Of a DNA stretch of 64,000 nucleotides, positions 37,240 to 46,977 are shown piece after piece. The stretch spans positions 26,758-90,757 of the forward strand of contig NZ_AXZL01000054.1 in NCBI RefSeq assembly GCF_000485795.1, given 5' to 3'. The stretch comes from Shewanella decolorationis S12 (GTDB lineage Bacteria; Pseudomonadota; Gammaproteobacteria; Enterobacterales; Shewanellaceae). Every line of letters starts with the position of its first letter. The stretch's first letter is position 1. Both the position numbers and the translations under genes were made by a program. Under the pieces are notes generated by a model. It made no database searches, was not told the origin of the DNA, and worked only from the letters and a program-made list of their open reading frames with translations.

Positions 37240-38028
37240 TTAGCGCTCTTCATTTCCAAGTAAAGGGTTTTGACTGCTTGAAGGTAGCTCTTCAGCTCTT
37301 GCTTGCGTTTTCCAAGCTATTTGGGAGAGTTCTTTAATCCTATCAACAAAAGGTTTAGCATCTTTGCCGAATTTTCCTATTACAACTCCAGCATCACCAA
37401 CAAGTCCCCAAATTTTATCAACATCACTCATTTTCTTATGAATTTCGGACTGCAGAGACTCCAATCTGCGAAGCAATCTTGAACGGTGATTCTCTTCAAA
37501 TAAGTCTGATCCAGAAATCTGCTCTCTCAACTCATTTATCAAACTTTGAACCCGGTCTAAATCTCCATCTGAAAACTCATAAAAAAAACCTTTATTAAGA
37601 ATTTTCTTTTTATTCTCGATTGTGGAAAAGAAATTGTTTTTCTTTATTGAACCAACCTCATCATCAATAAGTGGTCGAATTATAAATTTTACCTTTGCTA
37701 TATATTTGATAAATCTTCTAATGTTCTCTGAACTATCATGACCGACTTCAGGAATTTCAGGAAGTTTTAACTGAGCAAAATATGCTTCTTCATAAGTGCG
37801 AGCAATTACTTCGGCGGTAATCTCTTCTAACTGGGGGTAATACAGTATTGTTTTTCCAATTGATATAGCTCGCGATATATTATCAATTTCAGAGGGACCA
37901 GATTTCACATCTACTTTATCTACCCTTAAAAGAATATCAGATGCAGTGATTGCACCTCCGTTACTTAAAATCCGATCAAATTCTGTTATTAGCGTATTAA
38001 TTTCTGAGGCTGGATTCTGATTACTCAT
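37240..38028 (-). CDS. AT-rich orphan gene, unknown function
   Basis: The 262-residue protein is hydrophilic and mostly helical, with no signal peptide or clear membrane helix. A central basic stretch (FIKYIAKVKFIIRPLI to GSIKKNNFF) and a coiled-coil-like part (about 155-205) lie before a conserved-looking C-terminal block (VDKIWGLVGDAGVVIGKFGK). I recognise no family. Base composition is clearly more AT rich than the surrounding genes, and it sits in the repeat-bounded islet, both signs of acquisition. AAGGAGAG precedes the ATG. Confidence 0.7.
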   Translation of the reverse strand: MSNQNPASEINTLITEFDRILSNGGAITASDILLRVDKVDVKSGPSEIDNISRAISIGKTILYYPQLEEITAEVIARTYEEAYFAQLKLPEIPEVGHDSSENIRRFIKYIAKVKFIIRPLIDDEVGSIKKNNFFSTIENKKKILNKGFFYEFSDGDLDRVQSLINELREQISGSDLFEENHRSRLLRRLESLQSEIHKKMSDVDKIWGLVGDAGVVIGKFGKDAKPFVDRIKELSQIAWKTQARAEELPSSSQNPLLGNEER

Positions 38029-38099
38029 AAGTTACTCTCCTTGTGAACCACATAGGTATAACGCCGCATTCTAGCTAATCTACAAGTAAAATCTAGAAA

Positions 38100-38152
38100 A
38101 TAATTCTACCCATTCATTTTAAATCAATAACATAATGTACTTTCGGTTTGCC
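38100..38152. repeat. Single copy of the 63.4 kb repeat core
   Basis: A ~45-base stretch (CCCATTCATTTTAAATCAAT through ACTTTCGGTTTGCC) matches the core of the 103-base tandem repeat at 63424, with about four differences. The gap 38029-38530 otherwise holds only repeats. Confidence 0.8.
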
Positions 38153-38303
38153 TTCACCAACAGTCGAAGTAGACACATATGGTCACCTCGGGTTTAGTAA
38201 GGCCAACGTCCTATCTTGTTAAAACTACATTTACGTTAATCGATAGCTTACAAGACACCCACTGTTAAATTCTGCGATTAAACAACAGAATCGGGATATG
38301 TGC

Positions 38304-38486
38304 AGGCTAACAGAATACTCTGTAGTTAATGGGTTAAGCACTGGCATGGAAGTGACCGTCCGTGGCATGGCCGCTCTTTCACATCCATGTGATCGCGGCA
38401 TTCGCACTTCCATATGCAGCAGATGCCGCCGTCGAGCCTATAGGGATACTTCTAGTTAAATGAAAGGGCGGCCTGTCACTGGAATG
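38304..38486 (-). repeat. Inverted repeat, right arm
   Basis: This is the reverse complement of 35072-35250, containing TCGAGCCTATAGGGATACTT and GGCATGGCCGCTCTTTCAC. It ends 44 bases before the GIY-YIG gene stop. A reversed copy of the short ~28-base element lies just outside it at 38252. Confidence 0.85.
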
Positions 38487-38530
38487 ACAGAGCTTAATCA
38501 TTTTACGAGTATGCCAAGGAGTTAGCTCTT

Positions 38531-38971
38531 TTATTGAGCGCTATGCTCGACAGATTCAATCAATCCCAATTTCTGAGCGCGGCTCAGTTTTTTAACCGCG
38601 ATTTCACGCTTGATAGCATCGCTGCGGGTGCCGACTTGCTCTTGATACATCAGGGTTAATGGTCCTTTGCCGCGCAGGTACTTTGCTGCCTTGGGGCTGT
38701 TTGATTGATGTTCGTTAAAGCGACGTGCGACATCTGTGGTGATGCCTGTGTATAAGTGGCCATTGGCGCAGCGGATAAGGTACAGATACCACGTCGAGAC
38801 TTGTTCTATCTCTGATGTTGAGCCTTGCTCCGAAGTCACAGCTTGCTCAGCGCCTAGCGCTTCTGGCTTGCTAGAAAGCTGAGCTTTGTTAACAGCTTGA
38901 GTTTGGCTAGCCCCTTGTTTGAGGCTAGCCGAGGGAATTGAATTAGCGGCTTCAATCACTAAATCGGTCAC
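38531..38971 (-). CDS. GIY-YIG domain protein (YhbQ-like)
   Basis: The 146-residue protein has a GIY-YIG nuclease-type domain (about 60-140) with WYLYLIRCANGHLYTGITTD and RFNEHQ, like the YhbQ/UPF0213 family. The N-terminal ~55 residues are Ser/Ala/Gln-rich and atypical. The start is a GTG without a strong ribosome-binding site, ten bases after the oligopeptidase stop, so it may depend on coupled translation. Biochemical role in DNA repair or processing is not established. Confidence 0.85.
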   Translation of the reverse strand: MTDLVIEAANSIPSASLKQGASQTQAVNKAQLSSKPEALGAEQAVTSEQGSTSEIEQVSTWYLYLIRCANGHLYTGITTDVARRFNEHQSNSPKAAKYLRGKGPLTLMYQEQVGTRSDAIKREIAVKKLSRAQKLGLIESVEHSAQ

Positions 38972-38981
38972 CCGTTGGCGC

Positions 38982-41117
38982 CTACTTAGTCATGCCGAGC
39001 AGGCTTAGGAAGAAAGCATATTCCTGCGCTGTGTCTTGATACTGGCGGTAACGACCACTCTTACCACCGTGTCCTGCATCCATATTAACGTCGAATAACA
39101 ACACCTTATCGTCCAGTTTGTACCATTTATTTTGTACTTCACGCAGTTTTGCTACCCATTTAGCGGGCTCGAAATACTGCACCTGTGAATCATGCAAACC
39201 TGTGGTCACCAATAGGTGTGGGTACTCATGGTCGGCAACATTGTCGTAGGGCGAGTAGCTGAGCATATAATCGAAATAGGTCTTCTCGTTTGGATTACCC
39301 CATTCATCGTACTCGTTGGTGGTGAGCGGAATCGACTCATCGAGCATAGTCGTCACCACATCCACAAAGGGCACATGCGCTGCAATGGCAAAGTACTTTT
39401 CAGGCGCCATATTGGCAATCGCGCCCATTAATAGCCCACCAGCACTGCCGCCCGAAGCCACCACTTTATTTTTATCGCCATAACCTTGCTCGGTTAAGGC
39501 GGTGGTGACATCGATAAAGTCATTAAAGGTATTCTTTTTATTCAGTAACTTGCCCGCATCGTACCAAGGGCGACCTAACATTTCGCTGCCGCGCACATGG
39601 GCAATGGCATATACAAAGCCACGGTCGAGCAGACTAATAACCGACGACGAAAAATCAGGCTCTACAGTGTAACCATATGAACCATAACCATATTGATACA
39701 GTGGATTGGTGCCGTCTTTCTTGAACTTATCCTTGCGATACACCAAAGACACTGGCACTTTGGCGCCATCGCGGGCGGTGACAAATAAACGTTCGGCGCG
39801 GTATTGGCTGGCATCGAAGCCGCCGAGCACTTGTTCCTGCTTAAGCAGATCGCGTCTATCGGGATTGCTTAAGTGGTATTCATAAATCGCCTCAGGCGTG
39901 GTCAGGCTCGAGTAGAAAATCCGTAACTTATCGCTATCTTGCTGGGCGTTCACATCTAAACCGAGCACATAGGCGGGTTCATCAAAACTCAGCTCAAAGG
40001 GCTTTTGACCATTGAATGGCATCACTTTAATGCGCGTTAGGCCATTCTCGCGGGTTTGAATCACCAAATAATCCTTCAGCACTAACTCGTCTTCGATGCG
40101 CGCATTGGGATTATGGGGAACCACCTCCTGCCATTTGGATTTATCGGCGGCATCCTTAATCGCCACTTTCATCAAACGGAAGTTAGTCGCCTGCCAGTTG
40201 GTCAGAATGTAATAGCTATCGCCCAGCTTAGAGACGCTATATTCATGGCCCTCTTCCCGCGCGAGCACAGGTTTGAATAGGCTTAGAGGATCGTTAGCAT
40301 CCAGCACCGACACTTCGCTGGTTGTGGTGCTCTCGTGGAACAGCACAATTTGCGACTCGTCTAAACTCTTGCCGAGGGAGATGTAATAAGCATCATCTTG
40401 CTCCTCATACACCAACACGTCGCTCGATTGTGGCGTGCCGAGTTGGTGGCGATAGACGCGGTAGCCGAGGAGGGTTTGCAGATCTTTAGCGATATAAAAT
40501 ACATGGCGATTATCATTGCCCCAAACGATACGACCCTCTGTGTTTTCAAGCACATCGGTGATCATGGCGCCGGATTCGATATCTTTAAAGTAGATGTTGT
40601 ACACGCGGCGACTTAGCACATCTTCACCGAAGGCCAACATGGTTTCATCTGGGCTGACGCTGACGCCACCTAAACCATAAAACTCATGGCCCTTGGCGCG
40701 CTCATTTACATCGAGCATCATTTGCTCAACCCCGTCACTGCCTTTGCGGGCGATCAGCGGATATTCGCCGCCCTCTTGGTAGCGGCGGTAATAACTGTGC
40801 TGGTGCCATTGGTACGGCACGCTCGACTCATCGGCAACGAGGCGCCCAGTCAGTTCGTTAAACAGCCCATCCTGCAATGACTTAAGCGGTTTAAAGTAGG
40901 CTTGGGTATAACGGTTTTCGGCATTCAGATGCGCCAACACCTTAGGATCTTGGCGTTTATCGTCGCGCATCCAGTAGTAATCGTCGGTACGTGTGACCCC
41001 GTGCAAGGTCATCACATGGGGGATTTTTTCCGCAACGGGCGCAGAAACTTGCCCTTTTGGAGTGGAGCAACCGGGTAATAGCATAGCGAGACCTAAAGTA
41101 AGCAGCAGAGTGCGCAT
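38982..41117 (-). CDS. S9-family oligopeptidase, lipoprotein-type leader
   Basis: The ATG at 41117 (AAGGA upstream) gives 711 residues starting with a lipoprotein leader and lipobox LLPGC. The protein has the beta-propeller N-terminal part and the alpha/beta-hydrolase domain of oligopeptidase B/prolyl oligopeptidase, with the nucleophile in GGSAGG and a C-terminal catalytic His in DAGHGGKSGR. It likely cleaves short peptides, most like protease II (after Lys/Arg), but specificity is inferred. A longer in-frame start would hide the lipobox. Confidence 0.9.
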   Translation of the reverse strand: MRTLLLTLGLAMLLPGCSTPKGQVSAPVAEKIPHVMTLHGVTRTDDYYWMRDDKRQDPKVLAHLNAENRYTQAYFKPLKSLQDGLFNELTGRLVADESSVPYQWHQHSYYRRYQEGGEYPLIARKGSDGVEQMMLDVNERAKGHEFYGLGGVSVSPDETMLAFGEDVLSRRVYNIYFKDIESGAMITDVLENTEGRIVWGNDNRHVFYIAKDLQTLLGYRVYRHQLGTPQSSDVLVYEEQDDAYYISLGKSLDESQIVLFHESTTTSEVSVLDANDPLSLFKPVLAREEGHEYSVSKLGDSYYILTNWQATNFRLMKVAIKDAADKSKWQEVVPHNPNARIEDELVLKDYLVIQTRENGLTRIKVMPFNGQKPFELSFDEPAYVLGLDVNAQQDSDKLRIFYSSLTTPEAIYEYHLSNPDRRDLLKQEQVLGGFDASQYRAERLFVTARDGAKVPVSLVYRKDKFKKDGTNPLYQYGYGSYGYTVEPDFSSSVISLLDRGFVYAIAHVRGSEMLGRPWYDAGKLLNKKNTFNDFIDVTTALTEQGYGDKNKVVASGGSAGGLLMGAIANMAPEKYFAIAAHVPFVDVVTTMLDESIPLTTNEYDEWGNPNEKTYFDYMLSYSPYDNVADHEYPHLLVTTGLHDSQVQYFEPAKWVAKLREVQNKWYKLDDKVLLFDVNMDAGHGGKSGRYRQYQDTAQEYAFFLSLLGMTK

Positions 41118-41361
41118 GTATACGTCCTTGTGACGTTCAAACACCATCGTGGGGCACGACGGCAAGCCAATAAGTTGATGTGCCGGATATGATATACCCA
41201 AGCTAGCGCTTGTTGCGAGTTTCCTAAAGATTGCGCTTGCTTTAGGTTCTCAAGGCATTGTGCGCTTGCGCAAACATTGCCCAATTTGTGGCGCGATTTT
41301 ATTGCCATTCCAACTAAATAGGCGCAACATAACCGCGTTTTTAGGCCAAGGCCTAACAACA
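41118..41361. other. Divergent spacer between oligopeptidase and ribB leader
   Basis: No gene is evident. It should contain the promoters of the oligopeptidase gene (minus) and of the FMN-riboswitch transcript (plus). No convincing box was identified. Confidence 0.4.
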
Positions 41362-41596
41362 ATTCTCAGGGCGGGGTGAAATTCCCCACCGGCGGTAAAT
41401 AGTGAGGTAAAAGAGATTTTCCCGCGCTAAAGCCCGCGAGCGCCCGAACGCAATTTCGGGGTCAGCAGATCTGGTGACTTAGCATGTCTCGCCATGGTTA
41501 ATGCCAAACGAGGCAGCGCTATTATTCCAGAGCCGACGGTAATGGACTGTTTGCAAACATAGCAACGGTACTGAGTCCGGATGGAAGAGAATGTAA
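41362..41596 (+). promoter_or_regulatory. FMN riboswitch (RFN element)
   Basis: All RFN landmarks occur in order: TCTCAGGGCGGGGTGAAATT, CCCCACCGGCGGTA, AGCCCGCGAGCG, GGTCAGCAGATCTGGTGA, CCAGAGCCGACGGTA, and AGTCCGGATGGAAGAGAA. The element binds FMN and represses the downstream riboflavin gene. About 195 bases separate it from the ribB start, and they hold the expression platform. Confidence 0.96.
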
Positions 41597-41790
41597 GACA
41601 ACACTCGGATAATTGGCATTCACTTTGGCTAAGTATCCCAGCTGTTAGCCTCATATTTTGCAATCACGTTTTTAAGCCTGCGCTTAAAGAGGTCGATTGC
41701 TACAGCACAATCCCCTTTGGGGTAATGGCTGTATTTCTGCACGCCCTGATTCTGGATATTCCCATGTCGTATTTTTGAAGGATATTAACC

Positions 41791-42444
41791 ATGAATCAGT
41801 CTTTACTTGCTCCTTTTGGTACTGCAATCGAACGCGTTGAAGCGGGTCTTGAAGCCCTGCGCCAAGGCCAAGGTGTGTTGGTCGTCGATGACGAAGATAG
41901 AGAAAACGAAGGCGACTTAATTTTTGCCGCCGAGTCACTGACTAATGCGCAAATGGCCATGCTGATCCGCGAATGCAGCGGTATCGTGTGCTTGTGTTTA
42001 CCGGACGAAAAAGTCAAAGCACTTGAGCTGCCACCTATGGTCGAAAACAACTCGAGCCAATATGGCACTGCGTTTACCGTGAGTATCGAAGCTAAAGTGG
42101 GTGTCACCACTGGGGTTTCGGCTGCGGATCGTGTCACCACCATTAAAACCGCTATCGCCGACAATGCTAAGCCGAGTGATTTAGCGCGCCCAGGCCATGT
42201 GTACCCACTGCGCGCCCAACCCGGCGGCGTATTAACTCGCCGTGGCCATACTGAAGGCACTATCGATTTAATGCAACTGGCCGGACTCAAGCCTGCGGGC
42301 GTGTTGTGTGAGGTCACTAACCCCGATGGCACTATGGCGCGTCTGCCAGAAATTATCGCCTTTGGTGCCGCACATAATATGCCCGTACTAACGATTGAAG
42401 ATATCGTAGTTTACCGTAAGTCGTTATTAGCCAACGTTGGCTAA
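41791..42444 (+). CDS. ribB: 3,4-dihydroxy-2-butanone 4-phosphate synthase
   Basis: RibB converts ribulose 5-phosphate to 3,4-dihydroxy-2-butanone 4-phosphate and formate for riboflavin synthesis. The 217-residue protein has the acidic metal-binding loop [11 protein letters not shown] (about 33-43), the catalytic [12 protein letters not shown] segment (about 149-160) and a single RibB domain without the RibA fusion. Length matches stand-alone RibB. AAGGA precedes the ATG. Expression is controlled by the FMN riboswitch upstream. Confidence 0.96.
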   Translation: MNQSLLAPFGTAIERVEAGLEALRQGQGVLVVDDEDRENEGDLIFAAESLTNAQMAMLIRECSGIVCLCLPDEKVKALELPPMVENNSSQYGTAFTVSIEAKVGVTTGVSAADRVTTIKTAIADNAKPSDLARPGHVYPLRAQPGGVLTRRGHTEGTIDLMQLAGLKPAGVLCEVTNPDGTMARLPEIIAFGAAHNMPVLTIEDIVVYRKSLLANVG

Positions 42445-42470
42445 TTAATCCCCAAAGCGGGATACAAATA

Positions 42471-42503
42471 AAAGGACGCGTGCTTAGCCCGCGTCCTTTT
42501 TTA
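42471..42503 (+). terminator. Rho-independent terminator after ribB
   Basis: AAAGGACGCG pairs with CGCGTCCTTTT across a short loop. The remaining gap to 42798 is AT rich (TAATGTTAGATGTATATAAT) and otherwise featureless; it likely holds the promoter of the GGDEF-EAL gene. Confidence 0.9.
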
Positions 42504-42798
42504 TCTTCGGCACAAAAACATTGCCTTTGTATCAAATCCCATCGGATATCACAGACAGATAAATAATTTTCTTGCTAGGCGTAAAATTGATCAATAAAAA
42601 TATAATGTTAGATGTATATAATAAATAACTTAATTTCGTGAGCTAGATTAGATATCCGTTAACTAGTGGTCGCGACTCAATAGCTTCTATGTTAAATATT
42701 CGCACCCAGTGCCTGAGCTTTTGTCTTGTTTAACAACAAGCAAAATTCCTCTATTTTTTAAGATATTATCAGGCAAGCGGAGTTAGGAGTCCCTTTAC

Positions 42799-45700
42799 AT
42801 GCCGTCAACGCTACAGCATCTCAGCTTGAAGCAGAAGCTTATTCTGTTTTCGCTGCTACCTTTGCTGATGATGAGTATTTTTGTGCTGTCGCGAATGTAT
42901 GTACTAGTGACTGAGTACCGTTCTGCTACGAATAACCATTTGGCCATTCGGGCTACGGCGCAAACGACCGAATTACTCTTCCAACTCCATAATGAGTATG
43001 GCATTAGTACCCAACTGCTCCCAAACGCTACTCCGCAGGATGAAACTCGTTTACTACAACAGCAACAAATTACCTCAGATGCACTCGATATACTCCTCAA
43101 GAGCCCTGCGTTAACGGCCTTAAATGCTGCATTAAGCGAGCAACAATCAGGACAATTACAGGATAAGTTGACCAATCTAACTGTACTGAGCCATAGATTG
43201 GCATCGAGCCGCCAAGAAGCATTAGATCAAAAACCATCCTCATTTATAGATTTATATCAACAACTTAATGATTCTTTATTGCAGTTAATTCAACAACTGC
43301 AATTACTCACGAATGACATTAGTCAATCGAGAGCCTATGCAGATTTACTCAATTTGCTCATGGTACAAGAGCTCGCCTTAAAAGAACGTAGTGCGATTAA
43401 TCGTATGTTGTTATCAGAAAGCCTAAGTATTAACGACTACAGAGCCATAAGTACGATTATGTACGAGTATGGACAGGCAATTTTACACGCCAGTAACGCC
43501 TCCATATCCGATAGGCATACCCTGATCCGTCAGATCCAGTCCTCCCAAGAAAGTCTACGAATACTCAAAATAAGCCAACAAATTGAGCAGCAAATCCACG
43601 TCAGTACCCTAGTTCAAAGTATTAATACGCACTTAGGTTACGGGGGATTAATTGATAGTTTTCAAGATTACTTGCTGACCGGTAGTGACGCATCACTGCA
43701 AAGGTTTAACAAGTCCTTAGCGGTTATTCAGCTCAAACTCGATGAACTTAACCGTGAAATTGTTAATCTACCTACACTAATCCCAGCGGTGAAAACCATA
43801 GAAGAGAGTGTTGACCAGTATCAATTTTGCATGACCAAAATCGTGCAATTAAGGGAGCAGAAACTGTCCCTCAGCGACATTTCCACCTTAGCCAATATCA
43901 ATAACGAAGAGCTCAGTGCTGCAATTGATAAGTTATTGACACCACCGCATCCCGTGAGTAGTAAACATTGGTGGACCTTAACGACCGACAGAATCAATAA
44001 ACTCAATGCACTCAGCAATGAGATCACTCGAACCATGGCTCGTTACAGTGATGTACAGCAGAATAAGGCGTTAACGCTATTAGGTATGTATCTGCTATCG
44101 GCCCTATTTACCGCGACTATTACCCTGTGGCTTGGACGAAAAATTATTCGCAGTTTTATGGATAAAATCACCCGAATCGCCAACGATATGCAGCAAATGG
44201 CCGCCGACCCGCAGCTCAATATTCATATTGATGTTTCAGGCTCTGATGAACTGGCTCGCATGTCTCGGGCGATGAATCGTATGCTAAGCGAGCGCCAAAA
44301 AGCCAATCAGGCATTAAGTCGCGCTGCTGCCGTATTTAACTACTCAGCCGAAGGCATTATGGTGACGGATGCCGATAACCATATTGAGCTAGTTAACCCC
44401 GCATTTAGTCAAATTACAGGTTATAACCTAGAGGAAGTTAAAGGCCGTAGCCCTTCACTGTTAAGCTCGAAACGCCATCCAAACCATTTCTATACCGAGA
44501 TGTGGGAAGCATTAGAAAAAGATGGCAAATGGGAAGGTGAAATCTGGAATAAACGTAAAGATGGCCAAGTGTATCCCGAGTATCTTGCCATTACTGTAGT
44601 ACGTAATGAACAGGGCGAAATAATCCAACATATTGGTTTATTTATGGATATCAGTAAGCGTAAGCAATATGAGCAGGATCTCTGGTATCAAGCACATTTC
44701 GACACACTCACGGGATTACCTAACCGCAAATTGTTTAATGAGCGACTACAGCATGAAATCCAACTCGCCCAACATGACTCCCGCAAACTAGCCATTCTGT
44801 TGATCGACTTAGACCAGTTCAAATATATCAATGATGTACAAGGCCATGCCACAGGCGATCTCTTACTGCAAGATGTGGCCAAACGACTCGAAAATATAGT
44901 GGGTAAGAACGATTTTATTGCCCGTATTGGCGGTGACGAATTTGTGCTCATTCTCCCTCGAGTAACGAATGAGTTCGCTATCGAGCATATGGCAAGCCGA
45001 ATTATCGAAACCCTATCAACGCCTTTCAACTTGAATGAACGGGAAATTCAAATATCCGCCAGCTTTGGGATTGGGGTTTACCCTGAAGACGGGCTAGATG
45101 TGAGTTCGCTGACCCGTAATACTGAAATGGCCATGTATCAGGCCAAGGATGCTGGCCGCAATAACTTTAAATACTTTACTTCGGGAATGAACCAAGCCAT
45201 GTTTGCCCGCATGGAACTGGAACAGCGCCTACGCCGCGCCGTGGCTCAGGATGAGTTTACCCTTCACTATCAACCGATTGTGGATATGAAGACGGGTAAA
45301 GTGTGCAGCCTTGAAGCATTGATCCGTTGGCAAGACCCGGACTTAGGCTTAATTCCGCCAGATCACTTTATTCGTATTGCTGAAGAGACGGGGCTTATCG
45401 AACCTATGGGTGAATGGGTTCTCAACCAAGCCATGCATGACCTAAGACAATGGCAACATATGGGGCTCAAACTCAACATCGCCATTAATGTTTCGAGCCG
45501 TCAATGTGTTAATGCGAGGGGAATGGGCTTTGATCAAGTGCTACAAGAATGCTTTAACCGTCACCATATCAATCCACGGAATGTGCATATCGAGATCACC
45601 GAAAGCATGCTGATGGGCGATGCCAGCCACTGTTTAAGCACCTTAGAATCGATCCGCCATTTAGGCTCGCAGATTTATATCGATGACTTTGGCACAGGCT

Positions 45701-46026
45701 ATTCTTCATTGAGTTATTTGAAGAAATTCCCGATTTCGGTGATCAAGATTGACCGCAGCTTTGTCGAAAACGCCCTCGATAACAGCTCGAACGCCAATCT
45801 GGTCAAGGCCATTGTAATGATGGGGCAAAGCCTTGAAATGGAATTGGTGGCCGAAGGAATCGAAACCGAAGCCCAATGGAATCTGCTACGTGACTTAGGC
45901 TGTCACTATGCCCAAGGTTACTTAATCTCAAAACCTCTGCCATTCGAAGACGTCACCCCACTGCTAAGCCAAAACCTGCCAACCGTATTACAGCTAGAAC
46001 AACGCGAAAAATGCGTAAACTCTTAA
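42799..46026 (+). CDS. Membrane cyclic-di-GMP signalling protein with PAS, GGDEF and EAL domains
   Basis: The 1075-residue protein has a helix near 13-32 and a large helical periplasmic domain (about 35-425) that may be NIT-like. A second helix (about 432-452), HAMP, a PAS domain (about 513-620), GGDEF (about 640-795) and EAL (about 815-1060) follow. The cyclase motif GGDEF is at 711-715. The phosphodiesterase motif EAL is at 839-841, with the later DDFGTGYSS and IKIDRSF motifs. Both enzymes therefore look competent. It likely sets c-di-GMP levels in response to an external signal; the signal is unknown. Confidence 0.92.
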   Translation: MPSTLQHLSLKQKLILFSLLPLLMMSIFVLSRMYVLVTEYRSATNNHLAIRATAQTTELLFQLHNEYGISTQLLPNATPQDETRLLQQQQITSDALDILLKSPALTALNAALSEQQSGQLQDKLTNLTVLSHRLASSRQEALDQKPSSFIDLYQQLNDSLLQLIQQLQLLTNDISQSRAYADLLNLLMVQELALKERSAINRMLLSESLSINDYRAISTIMYEYGQAILHASNASISDRHTLIRQIQSSQESLRILKISQQIEQQIHVSTLVQSINTHLGYGGLIDSFQDYLLTGSDASLQRFNKSLAVIQLKLDELNREIVNLPTLIPAVKTIEESVDQYQFCMTKIVQLREQKLSLSDISTLANINNEELSAAIDKLLTPPHPVSSKHWWTLTTDRINKLNALSNEITRTMARYSDVQQNKALTLLGMYLLSALFTATITLWLGRKIIRSFMDKITRIANDMQQMAADPQLNIHIDVSGSDELARMSRAMNRMLSERQKANQALSRAAAVFNYSAEGIMVTDADNHIELVNPAFSQITGYNLEEVKGRSPSLLSSKRHPNHFYTEMWEALEKDGKWEGEIWNKRKDGQVYPEYLAITVVRNEQGEIIQHIGLFMDISKRKQYEQDLWYQAHFDTLTGLPNRKLFNERLQHEIQLAQHDSRKLAILLIDLDQFKYINDVQGHATGDLLLQDVAKRLENIVGKNDFIARIGGDEFVLILPRVTNEFAIEHMASRIIETLSTPFNLNEREIQISASFGIGVYPEDGLDVSSLTRNTEMAMYQAKDAGRNNFKYFTSGMNQAMFARMELEQRLRRAVAQDEFTLHYQPIVDMKTGKVCSLEALIRWQDPDLGLIPPDHFIRIAEETGLIEPMGEWVLNQAMHDLRQWQHMGLKLNIAINVSSRQCVNARGMGFDQVLQECFNRHHINPRNVHIEITESMLMGDASHCLSTLESIRHLGSQIYIDDFGTGYSSLSYLKKFPISVIKIDRSFVENALDNSSNANLVKAIVMMGQSLEMELVAEGIETEAQWNLLRDLGCHYAQGYLISKPLPFEDVTPLLSQNLPTVLQLEQREKCVNS

Positions 46027-46060
46027 GGGATTGCCTGCTTAACACTTAGGTTTAAGACAT

Positions 46061-46089
46061 TAAAAAAGCAGCCTTAGCTGCTTTTTTAA
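46061..46089. terminator. Bidirectional terminator between GGDEF-EAL gene and ftnA
   Basis: AAAAAAGCAGC pairs with GCTGCTTTTTT across a short loop, with A and T runs that suit both convergent genes. Confidence 0.9.
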
Positions 46090-46115
46090 TGTCGCGATGT
46101 TCATCGCACTTACAC

Positions 46116-46652
46116 TTAAGCCTGCGGTTGGCTTTGGGCGTTCATAATGCTCTCGCCGCCCTTTGATGCCAACTTAGCTAAATCTTTATCGATAAAGAAC
46201 AGAGCCTTACCATCTTCGCCCACTAAACGGATCTTATCGACAATCGACTTAAACAGCTTTTCTTCTTCGTGCTGTTCGGCCACATACCATTGCAGGAAAT
46301 TGAAGGTCGAATAATCTTGGTTTGAAAAGGCAGCATGGGCCAAGGCATTGATCTTACTGGTGATCAGCTGCTCATGCTCATAGGTCAGCTCGAATAACGC
46401 CAGCAGCGAATCAAAGTGCGACTGTGGTGCCTCAATTGCCCCCAGCAAAGGTAAGCCACCCGTTTCGCTCACATAGGTGAACAAACGGCGCATATGGCCC
46501 ATCTCTTCGTCCGCATGTTCGCGCATAAATTTCGCTGCGCCTTCAAAGCCTTGATCTTCACACCATGCACTCATTTGCAGATATAAATTAGAGGAGAAGA
46601 ACTCCATATTAATTTGTTCATTCAACTTTTCGATCATGGTTGCAGATAGCAT
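46116..46652 (-). CDS. ftnA: Non-heme ferritin
   Basis: FtnA is the cytoplasmic 24-subunit iron store. The 178-residue protein (ATG at 46652, AGAGGAT upstream) keeps the full ferroxidase set in E. coli FtnA numbering: E17, Y24, E50, H53, E94, Q127, plus E126, E129 and E130 of the third iron site. Length is usual. An in-frame longer start is not needed. A possible Fur box lies upstream. Confidence 0.94.
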   Translation of the reverse strand: MLSATMIEKLNEQINMEFFSSNLYLQMSAWCEDQGFEGAAKFMREHADEEMGHMRRLFTYVSETGGLPLLGAIEAPQSHFDSLLALFELTYEHEQLITSKINALAHAAFSNQDYSTFNFLQWYVAEQHEEEKLFKSIVDKIRLVGEDGKALFFIDKDLAKLASKGGESIMNAQSQPQA

Positions 46653-46763
46653 AGTAAATCCTCTTGGGCACTCGAACTGAAATCTTGGCACACATTGTCA
46701 TGAAGGGCGTCGCCAAAAGCAACAAAATTTACCTTTGTTGACTTCGCTAAGTTAATGATTCAT

Positions 46764-46784
46764 TGATAAAAATGATTTTCATTT
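46764..46784. promoter_or_regulatory. Candidate Fur box between ftnA and moeA
   Basis: GATAAAAATGATTTTCATT, read on the minus strand, matches about 12 of 19 positions of the Fur consensus. Its place about 110 bases before ftnA fits iron control. The rest of the 325-base gap shows nothing else. Weak evidence. Confidence 0.35.
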
Positions 46785-46977
46785 GTTCATAGACTCGTAT
46801 TTAGCAGCCTATCCAAGGCTACACAAAATAAAGTCTTGGGAAAGTTTTCATCAGCCGGACGTAGGGGAAACTGTCTGACAAATCACATAAACCCCTATAC
46901 AGATCATAGCCAAGCAAGCACAGCGTGGCATAATAGCCCCCATATTTGCCCAACCCTTTGCCCATAAGGAAGACCCG

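Noticed and set aside
35072..38486. Insertion sequence
   Set aside because: The inverted repeats are long and imperfect, and no transposase or target-site duplication is visible, so I report only a repeat-bounded islet.
41581..41778. 65-residue frame between the riboswitch and ribB
   Set aside because: It begins inside the RFN element (last paired region) and has no ribosome-binding site; the stretch is the expression platform.
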